Positions 36,152 through 45,421 of a stretch of DNA of 64,000 bases are shown piece by piece. How positions within the stretch are numbered: position 1 is the first letter of the stretch; every line of letters begins with the position of its first letter. Position numbers and translations under genes: made by a program. The DNA is from [Phormidium] sp. LEGE 05292 (GTDB lineage: Bacteria > Cyanobacteriota > Cyanobacteriia > Cyanobacteriales > Aerosakkonemataceae): NCBI RefSeq assembly GCF_015207735.1, contig NZ_JADEWG010000014.1:18160-82159 (forward strand). The letters run 5' to 3'. The notes under the pieces were generated by a model. That model was given only the letters and a program-made list of their open reading frames with translations, did not search any database and had not been told where the DNA came from.

Positions 36152-36453
36152 CGTTAATTCTCTCTTAACTATTAATAAAAATTAAGCTAAAAATAAATTT
36201 AAGCTTTTGACTCACTACGGAATATAACTAGCAACTTGAGTTAATCACCAACATTATATTTATAGAGATTACCCTTAAACTTTTATTAAACTTAAGAATT
36301 TAATAAGGTTTATTTTTTCTTAACACTACTCATAACTTCCACGGTTTTCAGGAAAATACATAACAACAAATGTTGAGCAACTACCTAAATATATAGATTT
36401 TTTGCAATAATGTTTTAGGTAATATTACATATTTTTACTCTTTTTCCCAAGTT
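36152..36453. other. intergenic region without recognised features
   Basis: These 302 bases of AT-rich sequence lie upstream of the giant kinase gene. They should carry its promoter. No hairpin with a strong stem, no ORF with protein-like composition and no known RNA motif was seen. Confidence 0.4.
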
Positions 36454-38127
36454 TCAACTTTTATTCAAAGAGAATTCATCAAATTGAATAACTGGAGAAT
36501 TTGGTTCTCGCGTATCAAAGCGGTAACTGCTCACCGTACCAGTTGCAGTATCTAAAATACTAAATACAGTGATATCATTGCTGGCAATATATGGCATTGG
36601 TTGATTATTTTCATTAACTAAAGGTACAATTGCTGGGATGATTGGCTCTAATCCGTTGGGATCGCCAGTAGGAGCATAATCTTCTGAGTTACTATCTGGT
36701 ACAGGTCGTTTGTTATTACCTAAAGCTGCACCGTAAGAGTTACCGACGTTGGAAGTTTCGAGAAAATTAATGCCACTGGAATTCACAAAACGATTCCATA
36801 AATGACAATGCCCAAAAAATACCAATTGTACTTTTGCGGCGTTGAGTAATGGTTCAATATCCCGAATCAAGTAATCTTTTTCTTTAGGATATTCATAGCG
36901 AACTGATTTAATATTTCCGGTTTCATCTCGATCGATTATTTGTACTGGATCGGTAAATGGAGGAACAATATTATCGCCTAAAGTATGGAGTGGATGATGT
37001 AGCATTACTACTTTATATTTAGCTTTTTGAAATTCTGGACTATTTAACTCTTTTTCTAGCCATTGATATTGAATGCTACCTTGGTGTATTGGCTCAAAAA
37101 TATGTTGTCCGTATCCCCAATTGGCGGGGTTATTTAAATCGCGATCGCTCTCTCGATACTTCCCTCTAATATTACTAGCTAAACTAGGACTGCGCCAGGG
37201 ACAAGCAGCCAACAGAACTACTAAACGTACATCACCGATCGTAATTGCATAATACTTTTCTCCCCCAGCACTATGATTAGGTAAAGTAAAAATCTCTTCA
37301 TAAGTATCAGTATTAAACGAATAATCTTTTAACCATAATTCTTCGGGAATACCAGCTTTATTTTGATAAATTTGCTTGGCGCGTTCACGGGGAAAAGAAT
37401 CATTAAATTGTTCGCTTAAGTTAGTTTCTAAGGAAAATCTACCCATAACTTCGTGATTACCAATAGCGGGAAATAGCGGTGCGTGTTGAATAATTTCTCC
37501 GCCTTTGTAAATAGTAGATCTACCATTTTTTTCTAATTTAGAGTGAGCTTTTCCTTGCAAACAAGGGAAGAAAGCATTACCTCGGTTATCATCGAACCAT
37601 TCGGAAGCGCGATCGGCTACATTCACCAAATCACCTGCAAAGAAAACCGCATCAACTCTGCCAATTATTTCAGTTACTTTTTGTAGATTAGCCGCCGTCA
37701 TTGGCATTAATTGATGATCGGAAGTCAGCAAGATTTTTAAAGCTGTTCCCGCTAAAGGTTGAGGTGCAAGAGTAAAAATTTTACTACTAACAATTTTCCC
37801 ATCTTCCCTTTCACTAGTCACTCGATAGGGAACTCGTTTACCTGGAATTAAATTAGTGATTTCTGCTTCATGTCGCCAAATATTCCGCACAACTGGTTGT
37901 TGATAAACTTGGTTTTCTTCAGTTTGTTCCCCAAATTTGGACTTTTGATCTTCGCGAGTGCGACTTAGTTTAATTGTGTTGGCGCTAACAATTTTATCTA
38001 AGTCATACCCAAAGGTAACGGTGTGGCGAGAACCGGGAAATTCTGTAAACCAAACTACTCGAATCGAGTTTTCTGTGGGAAGTTGCAAAAATGGATCGGT
38101 TAAAAGTTGGGGTTGGGAAGACATCAT
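36454..38127 (-). CDS. metallophosphoesterase, purple acid phosphatase-like
   Basis: This 557-residue protein has an N-terminal fibronectin-like domain (about 1-125) followed by a calcineurin-type phosphoesterase. Metal-site motifs in order are LTSDHQLM (about 135), FFAGDLVN, AIGNHEVMG, MLHHPLH and FFGHCHLW. The first motif is DHQ, while most members have DxH, so the third-position ligand differs. No signal peptide is obvious (MMSSQPQLLTDPF), unlike most purple acid phosphatases, so cytoplasmic action is possible. The substrate may be a phosphoester or nucleotide and is not deducible. It is monocistronic. Confidence 0.85.
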   Translation of the reverse strand: MMSSQPQLLTDPFLQLPTENSIRVVWFTEFPGSRHTVTFGYDLDKIVSANTIKLSRTREDQKSKFGEQTEENQVYQQPVVRNIWRHEAEITNLIPGKRVPYRVTSEREDGKIVSSKIFTLAPQPLAGTALKILLTSDHQLMPMTAANLQKVTEIIGRVDAVFFAGDLVNVADRASEWFDDNRGNAFFPCLQGKAHSKLEKNGRSTIYKGGEIIQHAPLFPAIGNHEVMGRFSLETNLSEQFNDSFPRERAKQIYQNKAGIPEELWLKDYSFNTDTYEEIFTLPNHSAGGEKYYAITIGDVRLVVLLAACPWRSPSLASNIRGKYRESDRDLNNPANWGYGQHIFEPIHQGSIQYQWLEKELNSPEFQKAKYKVVMLHHPLHTLGDNIVPPFTDPVQIIDRDETGNIKSVRYEYPKEKDYLIRDIEPLLNAAKVQLVFFGHCHLWNRFVNSSGINFLETSNVGNSYGAALGNNKRPVPDSNSEDYAPTGDPNGLEPIIPAIVPLVNENNQPMPYIASNDITVFSILDTATGTVSSYRFDTREPNSPVIQFDEFSLNKS

Positions 38128-38239
38128 GATAAAGAGTTAGTAAAATTATGTTATTAATTTAGCAGCAAATGGGCGATCGAACATTGTAATAAGGTATGCA
38201 CCACTTTGATATAAATGTAAATTATCACGTCTAAACATA

Positions 38240-38752
38240 TCAGGTTTTAGTTTTCGTACTTACTTTTTCATTTCGCCATTTTTCTGCACTTTTTTTAACA
38301 GCTTCTATTTCCTCAAAGTCTACCTGCACTACAGCTGTTGCAAATTCTATACCCAAAACTGTGCTAACTTCGAGGATTTCCACAAAACTGGCACACTGAT
38401 AATCTGTGTCTTCGTACTGCTTAACTCGCTGTTCTTCAATTCCTAAGATTTCTGCTAATTCTTGCTGACTCATTTTGGCAGCTATCCTAGCTTTAATTAA
38501 AGCATCAGGTAGCTTATTTAGGTTCTCAACTGTAATTTGAATTGGCTGACTTTTGTCACAGTTAATCAATCTTTCATATTCAATAATTTCTGATTTTAAT
38601 GCGTCAACTTGACTTTGATATGAATCTCGATGAAGTTGCCAACGGGTTTGGTCAGCTTTCAAAGTTTCATTATTATCTAATTCAGCTACAGACTGTTCAA
38701 ATCGCTGTAACCAATCTAAGGAAATTTTATACTCTTTCTCGTTTTTTATCAT
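38240..38752 (-). CDS. XRE-family helix-turn-helix regulator
   Basis: This protein of about 170 residues has a helical N-terminal half (about 1-85), then a helix-turn-helix at about 92-145 (ALIKARIAAKMSQQELAEILGIEEQRVKQYE), quoted by its key residues MSQQELAEILG and EEQRVKQYE. The ATG at 38752 is preferred over the GTG at 38761 because AGGTGG lies 6 bases before it. The ATG overlaps the TGA of the broken DUF6932 gene as ATGA, the arrangement typical of toxin-antitoxin-like pairs. Its role is probably repression of that operon. The DUF6932 gene has nonsense codons, so the regulator may now be orphaned. Confidence 0.8.
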   Translation of the reverse strand: MIKNEKEYKISLDWLQRFEQSVAELDNNETLKADQTRWQLHRDSYQSQVDALKSEIIEYERLINCDKSQPIQITVENLNKLPDALIKARIAAKMSQQELAEILGIEEQRVKQYEDTDYQCASFVEILEVSTVLGIEFATAVVQVDFEEIEAVKKSAEKWRNEKVSTKTKT

Positions 38753-39201
38753 GGGTTCCACCTTGGCAAATCTATAGCAATAATTCCTTTGCTCATATTT
38801 GTTCTACTATCAAATTGGAAAAAGTCTATTTACGCTGTTCCCGAATCGTTAGCTGGGTAATTAGATGGAAAAATTTCGCCTTTATATTTGCTTTTTTGTT
38901 GAGCACGTCGCAGTGCAAAATTAGATAAAGTAGGCGCAATAGATTTTAGGTAAACTATATCAACTCCATTGTCCTACCAACAAGCATCAAAATCACCAGG
39001 TTTGTCTTTATTCGTGACAAAACTACCGTCAATATAAATTATTCTACAACCTGCTGCTTTTAATTGGGTCATTGCTAGTTCTAAACCATCTATCATCCGC
39101 CGTCTAGTTAAATTAATACCAAATCTCTCTTTAAACTCCTCCCATTCACAAAAATGAATCCCTGGTGGCAAATTACCGTTTTCATCAAATTCTGGAATCA
39201 C
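38749..39201 (-). pseudogene. DUF6932-family gene broken by two in-frame stop codons
   Basis: The frame opens MIPEFDENGNLPPGIH and continues through GDFDACW, then TAG (38974-38976), then DNGVDIVYLKSIAPT and RAQQKSKYKGEIFPSNYP, then TAA (38830-38832), then IDFFQF and KGIIAIDL before TGA (38749-38751). Both halves after each stop still read as the normal protein in one frame, so the reading frame is intact apart from the two nonsense codons. DUF6932 proteins resemble nucleotidyltransferases (here YIDGSFVTNKDKPGDFDA). The first 75 residues could be made alone. TGA overlaps the start of the XRE gene. Confidence 0.85.
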
Positions 39202-39289
39202 TGCCTCACATCCACGTCATGAATCACTAATTACCTTTTATCATTTTAAAATAAAGTTGGGCAGTTCTACTAAGTAACAAGGACAGACT

Positions 39290-40783
39290 ATGGCGGAGAA
39301 TAATCGCGCACCTTGGGAATTTGGCAGATTTTTCCAAACTCTGACTTACTTTGAGGTAATTCCCTTTGTCAACTGTATTCAGCGGATATTTTCGGGAAAT
39401 TTAAATGAAAAACCAACTCAATTTAAGGGAGGAAAAAAAATGGGAGTAGTGCTAGTAGCTGGTGCAACTGGCGGTGTGGGAAAGCGCGTAGTAAAAAGAC
39501 TTGTAGAACGCGGATATTCAGTACGCGCGTTGGTGCGAAATGTGGAAAAAGCAAAAGAAATGTTGGGTAATAACCTAGAATTAATAGCTGGTGATATTAC
39601 CAAACCGGAAACTTTAACTGAGGAAGTTTTCCACAATATTACTGCGGTAATTTGTTGTACAGGTGCTCGTGTGCAACCTGTAGAAGGCGACACTCCTAAC
39701 CGGGAAAAGTACTATCAAGGCGTGAAATTTTATATGCCAGAAGTAGTAGATTCTCCTGAACTTGTAGAATACCAAGGTGTGAGAAATTTGGTGCAAGCAG
39801 CAGCGAAGTATTTAGGGAAACCTGACGAAAAAATGATTTTTGATTTTCGTAATGCTAACGATGATATCAAAAATGTTTGGGGTGCGATCGATGATGTGGT
39901 TATGGGTGGAGTTAGCGCCAGTAATATCCAATTAGTAGATAACACAGCTTTATTTGCTGGTAATGTTTCTACTGCTAATTCGGGAGGTTTCGCTTCAATT
40001 CGCACTCGCAATTTTGATACACCTTTGGATTTATCTGCTTACGAAGGTGTCGAGTTGCGGGTGAAAGGTGATGGCAAACGTTATAAATTTTTCCTGCGTA
40101 CTGACACCAAATGGGATGGAATTGGTTATAGCTATTCATTCGACACAATAGCAAATACTTGGATGGATATTCGCATTCCTTTTGCTGATTTAATTCCAGT
40201 TTTTCGCGCCAAAACTTTACCCGAAACTGAAAAAATCGACCCTAGCAACATTCTTTCTTGCCAATTAATGTTGAGCAAATTTGAATATGATGGCGCACTC
40301 AATCCCAACTTTACCCCAGGCGGTTTTGCTTTGCAAATCGAAACAATTAAAGCCTATAATGGTGCGAGTTTACCTCAGTTTATCTTGGTAAGTTCTGCTG
40401 GTGTAACTCGTCCAGGTCGTCCAGGAATTAACCTAGAAGAAGAACCCCCAGCAGTGAGGATGAATGATGCGTTAGGGGGAATTTTAACTTGGAAATTGCG
40501 GGGAGAAGATAGCGTCAGAGAAAGTGGAATTGCTTACACAATTATTAGACCTACTGCATTAACTGAAGAAGCAGGGGGCAAAACTTTAGTTTTTAAACAA
40601 GGCGACAACATTCGAGGTAAAGTCAGTCGGGAAGATATCGCTGAACTTTGCGTACAGGCGTTAGAAGAACCAAAAGCTTGTTACCTCACCTTTGAAGTGA
40701 AAGAAACAGAAACCGCCTTTAGTGGAGGAAATTGGCAAAGTTTGTTTAATGGTATACAGCCAGATTTGCGATCGCTCCTCTAA
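39290..40783 (+). CDS. atypical SDR with inserted CIA30 domain, HCF173-like
   Basis: This 497-residue protein has a Rossmann NAD(P) motif GATGGVGKRV at about 58-67. A CIA30 domain (about 185-350; GAIDDVVMGGVSAS, FAGNVSTANSGGF, YEGVELRVKGDG) is inserted in the SDR fold, and the remaining SDR part follows (YTIIRPTALTEE, SREDIAELCVQAL). Plant HCF173, needed for psbA translation and photosystem II assembly, has this same insertion. A photosynthetic role here is inferred from that. Two starts are possible: the ATG at 39290 with AAGGA, and the ATG at 39440 with GGGAGG eight bases before it, which would drop a 50-residue leader. The leader is aromatic-rich and not a clear signal. Confidence 0.87.
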   Translation: MAENNRAPWEFGRFFQTLTYFEVIPFVNCIQRIFSGNLNEKPTQFKGGKKMGVVLVAGATGGVGKRVVKRLVERGYSVRALVRNVEKAKEMLGNNLELIAGDITKPETLTEEVFHNITAVICCTGARVQPVEGDTPNREKYYQGVKFYMPEVVDSPELVEYQGVRNLVQAAAKYLGKPDEKMIFDFRNANDDIKNVWGAIDDVVMGGVSASNIQLVDNTALFAGNVSTANSGGFASIRTRNFDTPLDLSAYEGVELRVKGDGKRYKFFLRTDTKWDGIGYSYSFDTIANTWMDIRIPFADLIPVFRAKTLPETEKIDPSNILSCQLMLSKFEYDGALNPNFTPGGFALQIETIKAYNGASLPQFILVSSAGVTRPGRPGINLEEEPPAVRMNDALGGILTWKLRGEDSVRESGIAYTIIRPTALTEEAGGKTLVFKQGDNIRGKVSREDIAELCVQALEEPKACYLTFEVKETETAFSGGNWQSLFNGIQPDLRSLL

Positions 40784-40792
40784 AGTACTCCC

Positions 40793-40836
40793 AGAAACCG
40801 AGTTTTGCCAAATTTGAATTCAAAAACTCGGTTTCT
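40793..40836 (+). terminator. 14-bp hairpin downstream of CIA30/SDR gene
   Basis: AGAAACCGAGTTTT (40793-40806) pairs exactly with AAAACTCGGTTTCT (40823-40836), loop 16 bases. It begins 10 bases after the gene stop. No T run is adjacent. Confidence 0.5.
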
Positions 40837-40891
40837 CCCTCTCTTCTCTTCCTCTGCGTCCTCTGTGCCTCTGCGGTTTCATATTATACTC

Positions 40892-40921
40892 TTACGCAAT
40901 AGGGTACAATCCCTGTATAAT
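40892..40921 (+). promoter_or_regulatory. candidate promoter of LCP gene
   Basis: A TATAAT hexamer (40916-40921) is preceded by TTACGC (40892-40897), 18 bases apart, 110 bases before the LCP gene ATG. AGGG and CCCT flank TACAAT just before the TATAAT. The -35 match is weak. Confidence 0.3.
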
Positions 40922-41032
40922 GCTCTGACTTGACAAAAAAGGAAATTAGCCTTTTCATCTGTTCAAGTTAGTAAATTAACTGACTCAATACAAGCAACTC
41001 AGATTGCTTTTGGTGTGATAGGAGTGTGAAAA

Positions 41033-42445
41033 ATGTTAGATACCGCAGAACCAATAAAACATGGTTCCGAGTCTCAGTCGGGTAATTTTCCATCAGAAAC
41101 AGAGAAAACTTCTCCGGTTCAGCAATGGCAAAGTTTAAAAACTAGCGTAGTAAAGCGAATTCAGTCAGCTGCGAAAAACAAAAGTTTATTCTGGGGTTTA
41201 GCATTTGGTGTTACAGCTACTGTTGCTACTAGTTTGGGAATCACTTTAGGTATTTTTGCACCTTTACCTTTTGTTGCATCAGAACAACAAACGCAATCTC
41301 TAAGTGATATTCTGCAAAAGTTTGCTGTATATAAAATGACGCGACCAGTTAATATTTTAGTCATGGGAGTTGACCGAGTTCCTGATGCACCTAAAGACTC
41401 ACCTGCTGGTTTAAATGGTCGCAGCGATACATTATTATTATTGCGTTTAGACCCCAGTGATAACTCGGTGAAAATGCTTTCTATTCCCCGCGATACTCAT
41501 GTAGATAATCCGTTTTTAAGCATTAATAAAATTAACCAAGCAAATGTGGATGGTGGTGCAGCTTTAGCCGCTGATGTTGTTAGCAGCACTTTAGATGGAG
41601 TCAAGATCGATCGCTACGTCCGAGTCACAACAGAAGCATTCCGCAAATTAGTTGATTTAGTCGGTGGTGTAGAAGTTTTTGTGCCGAAAAAAATGCACTA
41701 CAAAGATGAAACTCAACATTTGGAAATTAATTTAGAACCAGGGTTACAAACTCTCAATGGAGAACAAGCAGAACAATTTGCTAGATTCCGTCAAGATGAA
41801 AATGGTGATATTGGTAGAGTACAAAGACAACAGTTATTACTACAAGCTGTCAGACAACGTTTAACAAATCCCAATATTTTGCCACGCTTACCCGAAATGA
41901 TGTCAGTCATGAAAAACTATGTTGATACTAATATAAATTGGGAAGAAATGTTAGCTTTGGCAAATTTTGGGCTGAACTTGCAAAAAACTGATATTAAAAT
42001 GGTAATGCTACCTGGTCGATTTAGTCACACGGGAGAATTTGATGGGAGGAGTTATTGGGTAGTTGATGAGGAAAAGCGCGATCGCCTTATGCAACAATAT
42101 TTCGGCGTAGAAGTTAAAGAAATTGCCAAAGAAACTGAAAATGATTCCACAACTTCTGTCCGCATCGCCATTCAAAATGCCTCTGGTCAATCAAACATGA
42201 GTAATCGCGCCGCTCAATATTTAAGAAAATTAGGTTTCCGCAATATTTATTTAGTTCGAGATTGGCCTGAAACCCAAACAAAAACCCAAATTATTGTGCA
42301 GAAAGGTGATGTTAAAGCCGCAGAAAAATTACAATCAGCTTTAGGAATGGGTACTATTGAACCTGCTTCTGTTGGTGATATTGAATCAGATTTAACATTG
42401 CGCGTAGGAGAAGATTGGATACCATCAACAGCAGCAAATTTTTAA
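41033..42445 (+). CDS. LytR-CpsA-Psr (LCP) family cell-wall ligase
   Basis: This 470-residue protein has a cytoplasmic N-terminus, one transmembrane helix (about 52-78), an LCP catalytic domain (about 95-340) and a C-terminal LytR_C-type domain (about 370-455, SVRIAIQNASGQSNMSNRAAQYLRKLGF, quoted as IAIQNASGQSNMSNRA). Conserved residues include NGRSDTLLLLRLD, SIPRDTHV and ARFRQDENGDIGRVQRQQ, which hold the polyprenyl-pyrophosphate head. LCP enzymes transfer wall polymers from lipid carriers to peptidoglycan or proteins. In cyanobacteria such proteins are linked to surface polysaccharide attachment. It is monocistronic and followed by three tandem hairpin repeats. Confidence 0.9.
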   Translation: MLDTAEPIKHGSESQSGNFPSETEKTSPVQQWQSLKTSVVKRIQSAAKNKSLFWGLAFGVTATVATSLGITLGIFAPLPFVASEQQTQSLSDILQKFAVYKMTRPVNILVMGVDRVPDAPKDSPAGLNGRSDTLLLLRLDPSDNSVKMLSIPRDTHVDNPFLSINKINQANVDGGAALAADVVSSTLDGVKIDRYVRVTTEAFRKLVDLVGGVEVFVPKKMHYKDETQHLEINLEPGLQTLNGEQAEQFARFRQDENGDIGRVQRQQLLLQAVRQRLTNPNILPRLPEMMSVMKNYVDTNINWEEMLALANFGLNLQKTDIKMVMLPGRFSHTGEFDGRSYWVVDEEKRDRLMQQYFGVEVKEIAKETENDSTTSVRIAIQNASGQSNMSNRAAQYLRKLGFRNIYLVRDWPETQTKTQIIVQKGDVKAAEKLQSALGMGTIEPASVGDIESDLTLRVGEDWIPSTAANF

Positions 42446-42677
42446 GTCCGTTGTGACGACTTCAGTTGTTTCCTTGTCAAATAGGAGGACTAAAGTCCTC
42501 ACAACGAACCTAGCTTAAATTTTCAGTTTGTTGTAACGACTTCAGTCGTTTCCTTGTCAAATAGGAGGACTAAAGTCCTCACAACGAAACAGCTTAATTT
42601 TTAAGTTTGTTGTAACGACTTCAGTCGTTTCCTTGTCAAATAGAAGGACTAAAGTCCTCACAACGAACCTAGCTTAA
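42446..42677. repeat. three tandem copies of a 79-80 bp paired-hairpin repeat
   Basis: Copies start at 42446, 42526 and 42605. Each holds an outer stem (GTTGT-A with TCACAAC), an inner hairpin ACGACTTCAGTCGT and a second hairpin AGGACTAAAGTCCT joined by TCCTTGTCAAATAG. Copies are nearly identical. They fill the gap between convergent genes. Related units lie at 56746-57033 and 57756-57923. Confidence 0.9.
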
Positions 42678-42678
42678 C

Positions 42679-43758
42679 TCAACCACCATCGATCGACCAA
42701 TGCGGAGGATCGTAGCGCAAATGAATTACACCATAAGTAGCACCTACTTGCCAAAGAACAGTATTCTGATAACTAGTCCGAGGTGTACCAACACTAACAA
42801 TTGTCCCTTGAGCATTCTTCACATTTAATGTTCCTTCCCAAGTAATTTCCCAGTCAATTGCATAACCTTGAGTATGGCGAGAAGTTAACGCCACAGGATT
42901 AGTACCAATACCATAAGCATTTACCATATCTTGCGCCGCTTGCACAGAAGCAGCATTAGTATAATGCACCCAATCAATAGAAACACCTGAGTAAGATGGC
43001 ACATTTTGTGGAGCAATTTCTCCACGAGAAATCTGCGCCGAATAGTGCATTAAATAAGCCCTTTGTGGTGGTCGATAAACAGCAGCAATTACCATTTTTG
43101 CACCAGCTACCCGTAATGCTTGCTCAAATGCTTCGACTCTTTGGCGAAATGGTGAAGCTAAATCAGCTATGGTATTTCTCCCTGGAAAATAGTTTACCCA
43201 ATGGGCACCACTTAATTGCTGCCTTAATCTTCTCGCATATTCAGTAATAATATCTAAAGCTGCTGGCAAATCTGTGCCTAATTTCTGTTTAGTTGCTGCA
43301 GAAAGAGTTTGTTCTAATCTAGGACGAAAGTTGATATCTATCTTTTTGTAAGTTTCTCCTAATCCTTCTACACTCCTCGCCCCAAAATCACCATCAATTG
43401 CTAAAGGTGGAACCAAAGAACCCATCACATTTAAACTGCGCTGCAAATCTCTGATTTCTGTTACCCCAAAATTGAGATAACTTAAAATCATATTCGCAGT
43501 ACGATTAGGGACAAAAAATAGATATCCCTGTTCTAAAGCTTTCCTATAAGTTGTAGTATCTACCACTCCATTTACAGGTAAACTATTTCTTTGCTGATAA
43601 TTGCGGGTGGCTGTATCGGTGACAGTACCAAAAACTCCATCAGCTGCCCCAATTGCAAAATTTTTGGACTGCAAAAATTGCTGCCAAGCACTGACATAAA
43701 GCCCAGTCGATCCTTTTCTAATTGTTTCTAATTTTAGAACATTAATATTAAAAGCCAT
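42679..43758 (-). CDS. peptidoglycan-binding protein with M15-type DD/LD peptidase domain
   Basis: This 359-residue protein has an N-terminal PG_binding_1 domain (about 10-75; GSTGLYVSAWQQFLQSKNF, DGVFGTVTDTATRNYQQ), a second related segment (about 95-140) and a C-terminal M15-like peptidase. The latter shows SRHTQGYAIDWE (His, Asp zinc ligands) and DPPHWSIDGG (His ligand). No signal peptide is present (MAFNINVLKLETIRKG), so it is not exported by Sec as it stands. It resembles phage endolysins or self-lysis enzymes. It lies 102 bases downstream of the GH25-like gene, on the same strand, so the pair may be co-expressed. Start ATG at 43758. Confidence 0.85.
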   Translation of the reverse strand: MAFNINVLKLETIRKGSTGLYVSAWQQFLQSKNFAIGAADGVFGTVTDTATRNYQQRNSLPVNGVVDTTTYRKALEQGYLFFVPNRTANMILSYLNFGVTEIRDLQRSLNVMGSLVPPLAIDGDFGARSVEGLGETYKKIDINFRPRLEQTLSAATKQKLGTDLPAALDIITEYARRLRQQLSGAHWVNYFPGRNTIADLASPFRQRVEAFEQALRVAGAKMVIAAVYRPPQRAYLMHYSAQISRGEIAPQNVPSYSGVSIDWVHYTNAASVQAAQDMVNAYGIGTNPVALTSRHTQGYAIDWEITWEGTLNVKNAQGTIVSVGTPRTSYQNTVLWQVGATYGVIHLRYDPPHWSIDGG

Positions 43759-43860
43759 AAATCAACCTTACTAGATATTGGGTTTCCTCCCAAATTACCA
43801 TAAACAGAGGATTTCTTTGCAACTTTCTAACCGAGAAAACTTGGGAGGATAGCTTGATAC

Positions 43861-44847
43861 TTATGCAGGAGGTAAAATCAGTCTCTTGAGGACTAATTCT
43901 TGATTATCTAAAAATGGATTCATTTGACTAAAATCATATAATCCATTTTTGATATCTCCGGCATATTGACGCATTAGTACTTTACAAGGAACTGGGGTAG
44001 CTACTTTAGCTTTGTCTTTATTCCAAGGTGAAATTAGAGCCTGATTACTTCCATAATTAGCCACCCATAAACCATGACATTGTGCGCCAGATTTCATGGC
44101 TGTACTTAAGTTTTTAGTAGTAGTACTATCTGCTGCATTCAGATAAACAGCAGGCAATAATCTTACCTTAGTACTGCTTTTAATTACCGCCGTTGACCAT
44201 CCTAAATAAAAGCCGACAGATAAAGGATCTGTTGGTTCAACATCTAGGAAAAAATAAAACCCGTCTATTTGTTGGGAAGCTAAATAACTTTCTCCAAAAG
44301 TGTTTAAAAAATCTCTAGCATGAAGGGTACCTAATTGTTCTCCTATTTGTTGAGTTTCATCTACTCTGTTAGTTTGGCGAGAGACAGGTAAAACTCTAAT
44401 TCCAGCATCTCGCAGAGGTTTATTTTCCGTAGCTCGGAAGTATGCCCCAGAATTAAGATTACCTTGGAAATATCTGCCCCAAAAACGCGGAAGAGCACCC
44501 ATTAATTTTTGCGCTTCTGGAATCATGCTAGCTTGGACTCTTTGCAAGCTATCAGCACCAGCAATTCCTCTTAAAGTTAAGGAACTAGGCCATTCTGGTA
44601 TCCAACCGACGATCTTTTTGTGTTTATCAAGATTAGTCCAAGTAATTGTGCCAACAATACCATCTACCTTAAGACCGAGATTTTTTTGAAATCGATTAAC
44701 TTCTGCTAATGTTTGGGGGCCAAAATCTCCATCTAAATTCATTGGCCCATAGCCACATCCGTTTAATTCATCTTGCAGAAATACCACCCAATCTCCTTTC
44801 ATTCCTTGTTTGAGTACGGGGCGGTTTTTGGGTTCAACTCTCAGCAT
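43861..44847 (-). CDS. peptidoglycan-binding protein with Rv2525c-like glycoside hydrolase domain
   Basis: This 328-residue protein has a PG_binding_1 domain at about 8-75 (GMKGDWVVFLQDELNG, DGDFGPQTLAEVNRFQ) and a DUF1906/Rv2525c-type glycoside-hydrolase-like domain at about 110-328. The latter shows FWGRYFQGN, LRDAGIRVLPVSRQTN, HARDFLNTFG, GFYFFLDVEPT and a late RQYAGD. This TIM-barrel family resembles GH25 muramidases. There is no signal peptide (MLRVEPKNRPVLKQG), as in the neighbouring M15 protein. Together they could cut both the glycan and the peptide of the wall. The substrate is inferred. Confidence 0.82.
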   Translation of the reverse strand: MLRVEPKNRPVLKQGMKGDWVVFLQDELNGCGYGPMNLDGDFGPQTLAEVNRFQKNLGLKVDGIVGTITWTNLDKHKKIVGWIPEWPSSLTLRGIAGADSLQRVQASMIPEAQKLMGALPRFWGRYFQGNLNSGAYFRATENKPLRDAGIRVLPVSRQTNRVDETQQIGEQLGTLHARDFLNTFGESYLASQQIDGFYFFLDVEPTDPLSVGFYLGWSTAVIKSSTKVRLLPAVYLNAADSTTTKNLSTAMKSGAQCHGLWVANYGSNQALISPWNKDKAKVATPVPCKVLMRQYAGDIKNGLYDFSQMNPFLDNQELVLKRLILPPA

Positions 44848-45421
44848 AAATTTTTACCACTTGAACTAATAACAACGTTTTCACGCTAAGTCCATATATT
44901 TTGTTTCTGCACTCATTTGAGTATACAGAAAAATTGCTCGATTTTGTTACAAAATTTAACTGAATAGTTCAGCCAAACTCTTGTTTTGTAAATAATCTAG
45001 TCAGGAAGAATTTACAGTTTTTCGGAGTTTTCGGGGTGTGGTATGACACCCTTCACTCTGTTGTATTACGGTAAATTAACGAGATTATTTAGTAAAAATT
45101 TTAGCAGGAATCTACTGAAAAACCACAATCAATTGAAGGCAGTTTCTCTTGCTAATGGTCATTGTTAAACGATATATGCCTTAGTATTACTAGTTCTTTT
45201 ATATCTTAACCTGACTACAAACAGATAATTAAGGCAGGGAAAGTCTCTTCTACAAATGCTTTTATTGAACAGTTTACCTAAATGAGTTAATGTATTTTTA
45301 GATACCATATTTTTCTTGATTGGGGAACTGTGGGACTGAGCAAATGTAGTCAGTACAATAAATTAAGCTTTGATTATCTGTCAAGTTCAGTTTAAAGTAA
45401 GGTAGAAAATTTGGTAAAAAA
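44848..45421. other. long intergenic region, 574 bases, no gene seen
   Basis: This gap lies between the divergent wall-hydrolase and YihY genes. It is AT-rich with several short direct A/T tracts. I find no tRNA, no known riboswitch and no ORF above 40 codons with convincing composition. It probably holds two divergent promoters. Confidence 0.4.

Noticed and set aside
44848..45421. Hidden small RNA or holin gene beside the wall hydrolases
   Set aside because: No frame with two hydrophobic helices and no clear terminator-flanked transcript was seen.
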